From Pedobacter sp. SYP-B3415 (lineage in GTDB: Bacteria; Bacteroidota; Bacteroidia; Sphingobacteriales; Sphingobacteriaceae): DNA of 41,701 bases. The notes beneath the pieces are model-generated. The model saw only the letters and a program-made list of their open reading frames with translations, was not told where the DNA came from and made no database searches. The stretch covers positions 1-41,701 of the forward strand of contig NZ_RXNQ01000014.1 in the NCBI RefSeq assembly GCF_004138205.1, given 5' to 3'. Positions 1-8,055 of the stretch are shown piece by piece; position 1 is the stretch's first letter; each line of letters opens with the position of its first letter. The position numbers and the translations under genes were made by a program.

Positions 1-81
1 CTCAAAGGCTTCGACAATTTCACGCTTAAATTCCTGCGAATACACCCGATGTGTACTGATTATTTTTCCTTGTGTTCTCAT
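1..81 (-). CDS. IS3-type transposase OrfA, N-terminal fragment
   Basis: The reverse strand opens with ATG at 79-81 and reads 27 codons before the window ends. The peptide contains YSQEFKREIVEAFE, a start typical of the helix-turn-helix OrfA proteins of IS3-like elements in Bacteroidota. OrfA binds the element ends and, usually through a frameshift with OrfB, makes the DDE transposase. Only the N-terminus is visible, so neither the HTH nor the catalytic half can be checked. An IS-like terminus lies 40 bp upstream, which supports the assignment. The gene reads out of the window to the left. Confidence 0.7.
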   Translation of the reverse strand, partial: MRTQGKIISTHRVYSQEFKREIVEAFE

Positions 82-121
82 AATTTTTGTTCCCATTTTT
101 GGGCAACTTATATCAGGGACA
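1..121 (-). mobile_element. IS3-like insertion sequence, left part outside window
   Basis: The start of the element on the reverse strand reads TGTCCCTGATATAAGTTGCC (plus-strand 102-121). It resembles the TGTCCTGATATAGGTTGAC terminus at the other end of this window (41580). A transposase start follows 40 bp inside. The rest of the element lies outside the window, so the other end and any target duplication cannot be seen. Confidence 0.6.
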
Positions 122-190
122 TACAGGTGCCTACCCATCAATGAGATTAAAGAAAATGGAGAAAAGACTGAGCCATGTATCATGAGTCAT

Positions 191-657
191 TGTTGTCCGG
201 TAAGAATTGGCTGAATGAAATAGAATCCTTCTAAGCAGTCTCAAAACAGTATTTGCATGAGTCTTCTGAATCAAGCACCCCTTGAATTTTATGTTTGTGG
301 GTTTTACGTACAGGCGGTAGTTTTGATGACGGTTTTGCCTGCTTCCTGCCACTGATAGGTGCGAACCGGCCTTGTATCTTCTCGCCGCAGAAAAGTATTA
401 AAAGTCTTGCACTGTTTTAAAGAGGTCGGGAGAAACCAAGGAGGGGAACCAGCCCGGAACGGAATGGCGCAGAGGTAATCCGGGCCTTTTCCCGCCGCCG
501 TCGGACTTTTGATGCTTTTATGCAAGAAGAGATACACAGCCGGAGCGGTTTGCTTCTTTTCCAAGAAAAAGAAGGAGCCCCCGCGGCGGTGAGCGGTCCG
601 ATATAACAGTTTCAGATTTATTGAAAACCGAAGGCTATAAAATTTTCCCAAACGACA
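191..657 (-). mobile_element. MITE-like element, copy A (467 bp)
   Basis: One of three copies of a non-coding element about 470 bp long. The left end is TGTTGTCCGG at 191-200; the right end CCAAACGACA (648-657) is a decayed version of the inverted repeat CCGGACAACA. Both flanks carry TGAGTCATGA-like sequence. The GC-rich core (about 340-600) is nearly identical to copies B and C and contains a stem GCCCGGA (452-458) paired with TCCGGGC (479-485). It has no transposase, so it would need one in trans. Strand is given by the orientation of copy B as plus. Confidence 0.65.
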
Positions 658-711
658 CTGAGTCATGAGTGTGCGCCTAACTCCTTTGCCAAGCCCCACC
701 GACATTCCCCC

Positions 712-800
712 ACGCCGTCATCCCGAAGCGCGTTTGCGGAATCCCCTCCTTCCGGGATCGCAACGGCGAGGGATCTCCTGCGAAGAGGTAGTGGCGACCG
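712..800 (-). repeat. R2 intergenic repeat, copy 1
   Basis: Reverse-orientation copy of an ~95-bp module whose other copies are at 26836, 30751 and 32551. Shared landmarks are CGTCATCCCGAAGCGCG, a central GATCGCAACGGCGAGGGATC and a GCGAC/GCGAACGTTCGC end. The sequence resembles widely dispersed REP-like elements of Bacteroidota. No coding potential is conserved. Confidence 0.7.
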
Positions 801-868
801 TTTTGTGGTGCCTCCTCAAAGCAATTGTAACAGAATTATGTATCTGGTAGCACACAATTGCAAGCTGA

Positions 869-921
869 AGCGATCATACAAGGGGGATCCCTCCGCGCTC
901 CGCTGGCGTTCGGGATGACGA
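869..921 (+). repeat. R2-like partial repeat
   Basis: Shares GCGATCATACAAG and GGGATCCCTC with the R2 copy at 26836 and ends in CGGGATGAC, but the middle is different (CCGCGCTCCGCTGGCGTT). It looks like a shorter or recombined relative of R2. Confidence 0.45.
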
Positions 922-1029
922 CGGGGGAGCACAGAACCCCTCAATGAGGCCAAAGAAAAAAGAACCCGGACGAAAGACCGCTAGCCGAACCACGAGCCAT
1001 GAATCATGAGTCAGGACCTGGGGCGCCAA

Positions 1030-1095
1030 GCCTAAATACGAAATACGAACATCTAAATACTGTCTCAATACCAACTACGCATATCTAAATACTTT
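1030..1095 (-). repeat. Heptad repeat cluster, reverse orientation
   Basis: Reading the reverse strand gives TAGATATGCGTAG-like and TCGTATT/TAG units with a 7-bp period, the same vocabulary as the long heptad clusters at 26335, 30358, 32362, 36834 and 41390. It ends just before the tryptophan dioxygenase start. Confidence 0.5.
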
Positions 1096-1106
1096 CCCAA
1101 AATCCC

Positions 1107-1114
1107 TACCTTCG
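1107..1114 (+). promoter_or_regulatory. Possible -7 box of the kynA gene
   Basis: TACCTTCG matches the Bacteroidota -7 consensus TAnnTTTG at 7 of 8 positions and ends 4 bp before the ATG. If real, the transcript would start at or next to the start codon, meaning a leaderless or nearly leaderless mRNA. No -33 TTTG is visible at the usual spacing, so the call is weak. Confidence 0.3.
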
Positions 1115-1118
1115 TTTT

Positions 1119-2084
1119 ATGGAACTGACACCGGGGATCATAGAAAAACTGAACCAGCTGCAGGAAAAGTACACCGCCATGGGGCAGGACATGAGCTCCT
1201 ACCTCGACGGACTCCTGTACGCCGATTTCCTTACCTACTGGGACTACATCCACCTCGATACGCTGCTCAGCCTCCAGAGTCCGAAGACGCCCTTTCCAGA
1301 TGAAGAGATCTTCATCATGTACCACCAGATTACCGAACTGTATTTCAAACTGAGCCTGCACGAATGCAGACAGCTGGCTGAGAAACCCGACCTGGATGCC
1401 GCCTTTTTCACCGCACGCATGCGCCGCATCAACGCTTACTTCAAAGCGCTGACCACCTCCTTCGAGGTCATGGTGCAGGGCATGGAAAAGGAGCAGTTCT
1501 TAAAATTCCGCATGTCGCTGCTGCCCGCCAGCGGCTTCCAGTCCGGACAATACCGCATGATCGAGATCTCGGCAACCGACTTCATCCGCCTCGTTGCGCA
1601 GGAGCAGCGCGAAAAACTCGCCCAGGCACCCATCGAAGAACAGTTTGAGAACATTTACTGGAAATCGGGCGCTACCGAGCTCAGCTCCGGCAAACAAACG
1701 CTCACCCTGCGGCAGTTTATCGACAAGTATGCCGCCCAGTTTCTGCAGCTGGCAAAAGACCGGCAGCACAACAACCTCGCCGCGCTGTACCGCAGGCTGA
1801 AATCGCGCGGCAGCGAAGACCTCAGCGAACTGGAAAAAGAGCTGCGCCTTTTCGACCTCAACGTGAATGTGGAGTGGCCGCTTTCGCACTACAAATCGGC
1901 CGTGCGTTACCTTGAAAAAGATCCCGTCGATATTGCCGCCACCGGCGGAACCAACTGGCAGAAATACCTGCCCCCGCGTTTCCAGAAACGCATTTTCTAC
2001 CCTTTCCTGTGGACCGAACAGCAGCAGGAAGAATGGGGCCGCGGCTGGGTGATGCAAACCCTGGCCGATATGCGCCGCGGCTAA
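1119..2084 (+). CDS. kynA: Tryptophan 2,3-dioxygenase
   Basis: Haem enzyme that opens the indole ring of L-tryptophan with O2 to give N-formylkynurenine, the first step of the kynurenine pathway; cytoplasmic, normally a tetramer. The 321-residue product has the family hallmarks in order: LTYWDYIHLDTLL (38-50), a YHQITELYFK segment with His69 (38-80 region, active-site side), RMSLLPASGFQSGQYR (131-146, with substrate-carboxylate Arg131), and SHYKSAVRYL with His257 as the likely haem ligand, followed by ATGGTNWQKYLPP (274-286). Length is normal for bacterial TDOs. The start is the first ATG, without a Shine-Dalgarno sequence. No other kynurenine-pathway gene is adjacent; the next gene downstream is ilvE. 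Identification is secure; the substrate is inferred from the family. Confidence 0.93.
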   Translation: MELTPGIIEKLNQLQEKYTAMGQDMSSYLDGLLYADFLTYWDYIHLDTLLSLQSPKTPFPDEEIFIMYHQITELYFKLSLHECRQLAEKPDLDAAFFTARMRRINAYFKALTTSFEVMVQGMEKEQFLKFRMSLLPASGFQSGQYRMIEISATDFIRLVAQEQREKLAQAPIEEQFENIYWKSGATELSSGKQTLTLRQFIDKYAAQFLQLAKDRQHNNLAALYRRLKSRGSEDLSELEKELRLFDLNVNVEWPLSHYKSAVRYLEKDPVDIAATGGTNWQKYLPPRFQKRIFYPFLWTEQQQEEWGRGWVMQTLADMRRG

Positions 2085-2198
2085 ACCGCTGATGCCCTTT
2101 ATGCCGGCCTGATCAATACCCAAACGTGTGATTTTCGGCTTCGTGCGCTGCAAAAACGGGTAATTTTTCTTATTTTGCCTGCCTTACACCCCGTTACC

Positions 2199-3266
2199 AT
2201 GACTGACACACTAGAAATCAGTATCACCCCAGCTGCAGAGACCCGGTTAACCGTGACCGACTTCTCTTTGCTGCCCTTCGGTAAGGTTTTTACCGACCAC
2301 ATGTTTACCGCCGACTTTGAGGATGGCGAATGGAAAAACTTCCAGATTCTTCCCTACGGACCAATTCCTACAAGTCCGGCGATTTCAGCGCTCCACTATG
2401 GCCAGGCCATTTTTGAAGGCATGAAGGCTTACCGCCTGCCCGACGGACGCATCAGTGTGTTCCGCGCCAACAAAAACCTCGACCGTTTCAACAAATCGGC
2501 CGTTCGTATGGCCATGCCAACCATTCCCGAAGAAATTTTTATGCAGGGACTGGCCGCGCTGATCAAAATAGATGAAAAATGGGTGCCTGCGCAGGAAAAT
2601 TATTCCCTGTACATCCGCCCGGTGATGTACGCCACCGACCCTTACCTGGGCGTGCGCGCATCAGACAGTTATAAATTTGCGCTGCTCACCACCCCGACCG
2701 GCCCTTACTACAGCAACGCGCTGAAGGTAAAGATCGAGGACGAATACACCCGCGCAGACGATGGCGGCGTTGGTTACGCAAAAACTGCCGGCAACTACGC
2801 CCGCTCCCTTTATCCCTTTGCCGAAGCGCAGAAAGAAGGTTTTGACCAGCTGATCTGGACAGATGCCACTTCGCACGAGTACATCGAAGAAGCCGGTACA
2901 GCCAACCTGCTGTTCGTGATCGACGGCAAACTAGTTACCCCTTCGGTTCGCAGCACCGTTCTTGATGGTGTAACCCGCGATACCATCCTTACCCTGGCCA
3001 GGGAACAAGGCATCGAGGTGGAAGAACGCCGCATTTCGGTAAACGAAGTAATCGAAGGCATCAAAAACGGAAGCCTGACCGAGGCCTTTGCCGCCGGTAC
3101 CGCAGCAACTGTTACCCACATCGGCCAGATCGGTTACAAAGGTGAACTCTACCAACTGAGCGACCCGGCAGGCCGCCATGTATCAAACGGAATCGCCAAA
3201 ACACTGAACAACATCCGCTACGGTCTTTCAGAAGACAGCCACGGCTGGAACTGGATCATCGACTAG
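2199..3266 (+). CDS. ilvE: Branched-chain amino acid aminotransferase
   Basis: PLP-dependent class IV (fold type IV) transaminase that interconverts leucine, isoleucine and valine with their 2-keto acids using glutamate/2-oxoglutarate. The product from this ATG is 355 aa. The conserved ALHYGQAIFEGMKAYR segment lies near residues 64-79, the PLP lysine is in GYAKTAGNYARS (Lys195), and the cofactor-site EEAGTANLLFV follows at about 230-240. A longer frame opens at 2175, but that ATG overlaps a possible promoter box ending at 2177, so 2199 is preferred. It is followed by a strong terminator, so it is probably transcribed alone or with kynA (gap 114 bp). The family includes D-amino acid transaminases, but the length and motifs match IlvE group II (Bacteroidota type). 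Confidence 0.93.
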   Translation: MTDTLEISITPAAETRLTVTDFSLLPFGKVFTDHMFTADFEDGEWKNFQILPYGPIPTSPAISALHYGQAIFEGMKAYRLPDGRISVFRANKNLDRFNKSAVRMAMPTIPEEIFMQGLAALIKIDEKWVPAQENYSLYIRPVMYATDPYLGVRASDSYKFALLTTPTGPYYSNALKVKIEDEYTRADDGGVGYAKTAGNYARSLYPFAEAQKEGFDQLIWTDATSHEYIEEAGTANLLFVIDGKLVTPSVRSTVLDGVTRDTILTLAREQGIEVEERRISVNEVIEGIKNGSLTEAFAAGTAATVTHIGQIGYKGELYQLSDPAGRHVSNGIAKTLNNIRYGLSEDSHGWNWIID

Positions 3267-3285
3267 AACGGAATAAAAAGATGAG

Positions 3286-3323
3286 AATCCGTGAACAGCG
3301 TGTGTTGTTCGCGGATTTTTTTT
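3286..3323 (+). terminator. Rho-independent terminator after ilvE
   Basis: Twelve-base-pair stem AATCCGTGAACA (3286-3297) with TGTTCGCGGATT (3306-3317), one G-T wobble, an 8-nt loop, and a run of eight T (3316-3323). It lies 20 bp after the ilvE stop codon. Confidence 0.85.
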
Positions 3324-3399
3324 GCCATTGGCGATTACAGAAGCACGAAAAACAAACCCAGCATCAAGCGGCATGTCTGCTCAAAGGAAAGGTACGCGC

Positions 3400-3500
3400 T
3401 ATCGGTTTGAAAAGCAAGCTCCGCCGCACTAAACGCGGTGCAGTCCCGCTCTCCGCTATAGCCCTCGTACCTCGGGGCTGCCGCTGCGATCGGGTTTAGG
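3400..3500. repeat. Possible dispersed intergenic repeat, single copy here
   Basis: The GC-rich stretch with CCGCTATAGCCCTCGTACC and TCGGGGCTGCCGCTGCGATC resembles a repeated non-coding sequence I remember from Bacteroidota genomes. Only one copy is present in the window, so repetition cannot be shown here. A short frame (3281-3499) runs over both the terminator and this stretch and is not called as a gene. Confidence 0.3.
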
Positions 3501-3545
3501 AGGCAGATTTAAAGTCTTCCTATAAAACATGCGAAGGGCCAATGA

Positions 3546-5021
3546 TCAAAAAGGAGTTATTATAAGGAGAGTATATGGATTTACAGCAGGGATGTCAAAA
3601 TGAAGCATATTTCCATTCTGCCTGGGTAATATGGTAACTCTGTTAGAGAAATGTTTCGAATCTTTGCTGCCCGCGGACGAAACACGTGGATACAGAGAGG
3701 TGGTAGCCAGTTGAAACTTAAATCTTCTGTTTTTTTGCAGGTAGCGCGAGTCGAGCACAAGAGTAAACTTTTCAGGTTTATCAGCCCAATCAACAAGGTG
3801 GATCGCAATTTGAGCATCTGCGTCGTTCGGAACAGCTCTGACAAAAGCATAGACTTGTCTCCCGCCATTCGTTATCAACAATGGCTTTTGATCATTTGTT
3901 GCTTTGATCAGTTCCGCTCCATAAACTGCTGCCTCCTCGTGCTGGTTAAATACCGACGCGTTTGCCTTGATCAGTCCAAAAATATCTGAAAAGTCTTCGG
4001 GCTTGGCATAATATCGAATCGCACCCGTAGGTGTTGATTTCAGATACACGTCCCAAGGTACAATAACATGACCTCCCGAGGCATAACTCAAGGCGATTAC
4101 CTTTCTAGTTTTTTGGACGTTGGCTGATACATAAGTGAATGTTTGTGCTTTACCTAGAACCTCCGCCGCCTTGAATTTAGCATACAGCATGCCAGGCAGC
4201 GCTGACTCGTCACTTAGCTCCGCTACGCCGAAGTCAAATAGATTATAGGGAGCACTCCAGTCGCCGTTTGGATTATTAGATGATATAGCCACATGACGAC
4301 CCGCATATTTATCGATTTCTTTACGCATCGCAACAAAGAACTCGACTACAGATTCATCCTGAATCTCGTGTATTGTCTTATGGTCCTTGGCGGCTTTGTC
4401 CTTGCAATGTCGGCAATGGCAGCCACCCCATCGTCGGGCGGCCGAATTTATTTTTGCATCATCAACCTGGATGAAATCTACACCAGCATCAACGAGCGCC
4501 TTTGCATGCTTCAGAAAAATTGCTTTATACTCCGGGCTATTTACGCATCCCCAATAGGTCCCCCAGCCTCTCATCCAAGGTGCTTCAACTAGCCTGCCAA
4601 TCGAATCTAAAATGCGTCCACGATGTCTGACATGTCCGTCAATTTCGTCCGGAAGCATCGCATTTAGTGTGCCCCCAAATGTGTAACCCCTGCGTTTAGC
4701 GGTAGCTATCCAAGACTTGTCCCATGCATATACCCACTCTAACCGACTAGCAAAAAAAGCTTCTGCACTTTTGAAAGTATTCAGACCATCACTTTTCGAA
4801 CTTGGATGCGGAAAACGACTCGAAAAAATAATATCCTGATACCGGGGGGCACCATTGGGCATTTTACGATAAACTGCGCGTTGGGAAAACGTCCTCATTT
4901 GAGGGATTGGCTGACCGTTACACACCAACCCGCACAAGTGCGCGATCAAAAGTACGGCTACGTTAAATGTATACGGTTTAACCAGCTTTATGTCTCCAAG
5001 CATCAACCTAACTTTTTTCAT
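3546..5021 (-). CDS. Exported glycoside hydrolase-like protein
   Basis: Protein of 491 aa with an N-terminal hydrophobic export segment (FNVAVLLIAHLCGLV, about residues 19-33 from this start). The body looks like a (beta/alpha)8 glycosidase: VDFIQVDDA (about 181-189) has acidic residues at a strand end, followed by a Cys-rich CHCRHC motif (about 201-206), as in GH42-like and other putative glycosyl hydrolases, then a GHVIVPWDVY segment (about 317-326). A small beta domain probably ends the protein. I cannot name the CAZy family. It lies 38 bp downstream of the Wzi gene on the same strand, next to the polysaccharide locus, so a role in trimming or degrading the exported polysaccharide is plausible. 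The frame also opens with GTG at 5033; the ATG at 5021 is preferred. The gene is more AT-rich than the flanking housekeeping genes. Confidence 0.65.
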   Translation of the reverse strand: MKKVRLMLGDIKLVKPYTFNVAVLLIAHLCGLVCNGQPIPQMRTFSQRAVYRKMPNGAPRYQDIIFSSRFPHPSSKSDGLNTFKSAEAFFASRLEWVYAWDKSWIATAKRRGYTFGGTLNAMLPDEIDGHVRHRGRILDSIGRLVEAPWMRGWGTYWGCVNSPEYKAIFLKHAKALVDAGVDFIQVDDAKINSAARRWGGCHCRHCKDKAAKDHKTIHEIQDESVVEFFVAMRKEIDKYAGRHVAISSNNPNGDWSAPYNLFDFGVAELSDESALPGMLYAKFKAAEVLGKAQTFTYVSANVQKTRKVIALSYASGGHVIVPWDVYLKSTPTGAIRYYAKPEDFSDIFGLIKANASVFNQHEEAAVYGAELIKATNDQKPLLITNGGRQVYAFVRAVPNDADAQIAIHLVDWADKPEKFTLVLDSRYLQKNRRFKFQLATTSLYPRVSSAGSKDSKHFSNRVTILPRQNGNMLHFDIPAVNPYTLLIITPF

Positions 5022-5059
5022 GCGACAGACCACTTGGCTTGGTAACGGATGTGACTCGC

Positions 5060-6586
5060 TTATAGCCTTTTAGAGATCTTTAGATACCCGCCAACAGAAT
5101 TATATAGCAGACCTCCTCTATCTACAGCTACAGCACCGCCGACGTTGACGCCAAGTCTTTTGATATCTCTGTTCAACTCCAAATATCCTGAAAATTGATT
5201 TACAGCTGAAAAATATGGTGGTGGCCCGATAACACGGTTCGGTCCAGTAGTAGTGCCTTCAGGGCTGATCGCATATGTACCAAAATTTCTGGAAAAAGAC
5301 GTTTTAATCTGAGCATTCCACGATTTATAATAACCGTCTAACCCTAGATGCACCAAATAAATACGGTTGTTCTTTATATACTCCTTATCTCTATGAGGTA
5401 AGTCCTGCCTGATGTATTTTGCATTTGTTAAAAAGTTATTACCAAGATTCTCGCCTTGATATGTCCAGCCCTGAAAATAAAGATAGTTATTATAGTAATC
5501 CTCGTCACCAGAAGGCGTCATTTTCGCATCAAGCTCCCCACCCTGACTTTTTGAAGTGAAAAGCTCTATAACGGCTTTATTCCAACCCCATTCGGAACTG
5601 CGTCTTTTATTTCGAAGTGAAATACCAAATAATCCATCTTTCAGGTTGTTGAAGTGTATTAGTCCACCAACTTCATAAAAAAATTGATGGTATGCCATCA
5701 CGTGAACGTTTTCGAAATCATAATCAATAGCTTGATCTATCGAACCCTGGTGATTACCTACCTTCGACCCCCTATACATTTGTCCGTTCGCAACATACCA
5801 AAGAGTCTCAAATCCGGACAGGCCCCAATTAGGATCTTGGTTTTTTTCAGCACCAAACTGTACGTTGTGGTTGAAACCGCCTGAAAGTGCCCACCTCTTT
5901 CCTGGCTTGCCAATTCTAAGATAGAAAGACTTCTGATGACTGAATACATGTTCGCGATCATAGCGAGGTGTTCGGGTGAAGATATCATATTGACCCATAT
6001 AACCGTAACTAAAATCTCCCTTGATTGCTAACCATTTGTTAGCAAAAGGCAACGTCCAATATGTTGGAATTGAAAGCTCAAGCTTTGGAATGCCCCTTGC
6101 GTTTCCCGAAATTGAAAAGGATCCGGATGAAAGTGTTGAATCCGCAATACCTACCAAATCCCTACTTCTGCCGAGGCTAAGTTCGAAAATGCTAGCACGC
6201 ATCTCAATATTGGCTTCTATAATTTGAAATTCATTTTCACGACCAATGTTCAGCCGAGACTCAAAGTTCATTCTCCAGTCGATAGTTTTTTTTATGCTGT
6301 CAGTAGCATATCGATGGCGAATTCCGAAAATAAGCCCTCCCGATGCTCCAGCACTGGGACGGCTGCCATATTGATTTGTTCGCAACCAAAATGGGACTTG
6401 GTCGTTGGAAGTCGCTCCGGCTCTAAGTTCTATATTGTAGTCATATCTGTTCAAACTATCATTTTGTGCCAACGTCATCTGGCTACTTAATAGAGCGATA
6501 GCAAGAACGAAGGTCGCAAAACATAAAGATTTTGTCATCTTGACTTTGGATAGGGAATGACTCGCATCATTAAATTGTTGCTTCAT
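5060..6586 (-). CDS. wzi: Wzi-family capsule assembly outer-membrane protein
   Basis: Outer-membrane beta-barrel of the capsule assembly (Wzi) family, which attaches or organises exported polysaccharide at the cell surface. The signal peptide (FATFVLAIALLSSQMTLAQ) is followed at once by the family start YNIELRAGATSNDQVPFWLR with TNQYG. The rest is alternating amphipathic strands rich in aromatic residues and ends in a hydrophobic/aromatic strand (GGYLKISKRL). The 508-aa length fits the Bacteroidota form. A second ATG at 6538 would give a more usual signal peptide beginning MTKSLCF and may be the true start. It is transcribed away from gmd and leads into the glycosidase-like gene. AT-rich relative to flanking genes. 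Confidence 0.85.
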   Translation of the reverse strand: MKQQFNDASHSLSKVKMTKSLCFATFVLAIALLSSQMTLAQNDSLNRYDYNIELRAGATSNDQVPFWLRTNQYGSRPSAGASGGLIFGIRHRYATDSIKKTIDWRMNFESRLNIGRENEFQIIEANIEMRASIFELSLGRSRDLVGIADSTLSSGSFSISGNARGIPKLELSIPTYWTLPFANKWLAIKGDFSYGYMGQYDIFTRTPRYDREHVFSHQKSFYLRIGKPGKRWALSGGFNHNVQFGAEKNQDPNWGLSGFETLWYVANGQMYRGSKVGNHQGSIDQAIDYDFENVHVMAYHQFFYEVGGLIHFNNLKDGLFGISLRNKRRSSEWGWNKAVIELFTSKSQGGELDAKMTPSGDEDYYNNYLYFQGWTYQGENLGNNFLTNAKYIRQDLPHRDKEYIKNNRIYLVHLGLDGYYKSWNAQIKTSFSRNFGTYAISPEGTTTGPNRVIGPPPYFSAVNQFSGYLELNRDIKRLGVNVGGAVAVDRGGLLYNSVGGYLKISKRL

Positions 6587-6935
6587 AACATATGCTTAAC
6601 ATGTAGCAAAGATTTTTCGAGCCTAATATCGGCTTTTTTCATTTGGTTTCCGTGCTTCATTAAATGAGAGTGCAGTAATTCAATAATTTCTGAATAAGAT
6701 TAAACAGTGATTTATTGAATCTTAAGGCTTTAAATTAAGCGCTCAACAGTAAAAATGCGCTGTCATAGCGTATAAAAATACCTCCTAGTGGGTATTTTTC
6801 GGAGTACAGATGCGAAACGCATGCAAGAATACCTAAATCTCTCTAAATGAATTATCTTTGCACCCGAATACCAACACAGGTTTGTACCTACTATTAAATT
6901 TTTGTTAATATCACATACTAAAACACCTCGTTTTC
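6587..6935. other. Divergent intergenic region with hairpin
   Basis: This 349-bp AT-rich gap separates the leftward wzi and rightward gmd genes. It has none of the heptad or MITE repeats seen elsewhere. It contains a perfect 9-bp inverted repeat, AAAAATACC (6774-6782) with GGTATTTTT (6791-6799), and the gmd -7 box at 6853. Nothing else was recognised. Confidence 0.6.
6853..6860 (+). promoter_or_regulatory. -7 box of the gmd operon
   Basis: TATCTTTG is a perfect match to TAnnTTTG, the -7 element read by the Bacteroidota primary sigma factor. A matching -33 TTTG is not seen at 19-21 bp upstream. Transcription would start near 6867, leaving a leader of about 70 nt. Confidence 0.5.
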
Positions 6936-8048
6936 ATGAAAAAAGCACTTATTACAGGGATTACCGGACAAGATGGCTCGTATTTGGCAGAACTTCTTCT
7001 CAGCAAAGGCTATGAAGTTCATGGGGTAAAACGCAGAAGTTCACTCTTCAATACGGATCGGATTGACCATTTATATCAAGACCCCCACGAAAGTAATGTG
7101 CGATTCGTACTGCATTATGGAGATCTTAGCGACTCGACAAATCTTATCAGAATTATTCAACAGGTACAACCTGATGAAATATACAATTTGGGAGCGATGA
7201 GTCATGTGCAAGTAAGCTTTGAAACACCTGAATATACTGCAAATGCCGATGGTATTGGTACCTTAAGAATTCTTGAAGCTATTCGTATCCTTGGATTAGT
7301 AAATAAGACAAAGGTTTATCAGGCTTCAACTTCTGAACTTTATGGGTTAGTGCAAGCTGTTCCACAGTCGGAGACGACACCTTTTTACCCCCGTTCTCCA
7401 TATGCAGTTGCTAAGATGTATGCTTACTGGATTACGGTAAATTATCGGGAAGCTTACGGCATGTATGCTTGTAATGGAATCTTGTTCAACCATGAAAGCC
7501 CTCTCCGTGGAGAGACTTTTGTTACCCGGAAGATCACCCGCGGAACAGCCAAGATTGCACTCGGACTTCAAGATAAATTGTACCTTGGAAACTTGGATGC
7601 CAAGCGAGACTGGGGCCATGCAAAAGATTACGTTGAAGCCATGTGGCTGATCCTGCAACAAGAAACTCCTGAGGATTTTGTTATTGCAACGGGCGTAACG
7701 ACTACCGTTCGCGATTTTATTAAAATGGCTTTCTCTGAGGTTGGTATCACACTGGAATTCAAAGGCGAGGGGGTTGAAGAACGTGGCTACGTGGTATCGT
7801 GCTCGAACGACAAATATCAAATCGAAGTCGGGAAAGAGGTCGTTGCCGTTGATGCCAGATATTTCCGTCCAACAGAGGTGGATTTGCTGATCGGTGATCC
7901 GACAAAATGTAACGAAAAACTGAATTGGAAACCAAAATATGACCTTGCCGGCCTCGTGAAAGACATGATGGAGTCTGATGTTAACCACTTCACAAAAGAG
8001 AAGATGTTACTGGAATCTGGTTACACCGTTAAAAACCAGTACGAGTAA
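6936..8048 (+). CDS. gmd: GDP-mannose 4,6-dehydratase
   Basis: Converts GDP-D-mannose to GDP-4-keto-6-deoxy-D-mannose, the branch point to GDP-fucose, GDP-rhamnose, GDP-perosamine and related sugars. It is an extended SDR of 370 aa with the NADP site [12 protein letters not shown] (8-19), STSELYG (131-137) carrying the catalytic Thr132/Glu134, and [10 protein letters not shown] with Tyr156 and Lys160. The [13 protein letters not shown] segment (34-46) is typical of Gmd. It heads a rightward set with the WecG/TagA gene 7 bp downstream and manC beyond, which supplies its GDP-mannose. The partner reductase (Fcl/Rmd) or aminotransferase (Per) is not in the window. Confidence 0.95.
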   Translation: MKKALITGITGQDGSYLAELLLSKGYEVHGVKRRSSLFNTDRIDHLYQDPHESNVRFVLHYGDLSDSTNLIRIIQQVQPDEIYNLGAMSHVQVSFETPEYTANADGIGTLRILEAIRILGLVNKTKVYQASTSELYGLVQAVPQSETTPFYPRSPYAVAKMYAYWITVNYREAYGMYACNGILFNHESPLRGETFVTRKITRGTAKIALGLQDKLYLGNLDAKRDWGHAKDYVEAMWLILQQETPEDFVIATGVTTTVRDFIKMAFSEVGITLEFKGEGVEERGYVVSCSNDKYQIEVGKEVVAVDARYFRPTEVDLLIGDPTKCNEKLNWKPKYDLAGLVKDMMESDVNHFTKEKMLLESGYTVKNQYE

Positions 8049-8055
8049 TCCATTC

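Larger units (their letters stand above)
82..1118. other. Repeat-filled intergenic region
   Basis: About 1 kb without a credible gene between the IS end and the tryptophan dioxygenase. It holds MITE copy A (191-657), an R2 module in reverse orientation (712-800), an R2-like fragment (869-921), a reversed module of the TGACTCA/TGATTCA heptad kind (about 938-1020) and a short reversed heptad cluster (about 1030-1095). Open frames here (131-352, 304-705, 665-850, 874-1074) are built from repeat sequence shared with other intergenic gaps and are not called as genes. Confidence 0.75.

Noticed and set aside
304..705. Open frame of 133 codons in MITE copy A, also seen in copies B and C
   Set aside because: The frame is similar in three copies because the DNA is repeated. 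Indels shift the frame upstream of the core, the ends differ, and there is no start context or recognisable domain.
3281..3499. 72-codon frame after ilvE
   Set aside because: It begins inside a rho-independent terminator and crosses a GC-rich intergenic sequence, with no domain or conserved neighbour.
6600..6935. Invertible promoter or phase-variation switch for the capsule locus
   Set aside because: No long inverted repeats flank the promoter and no site-specific recombinase gene is nearby.
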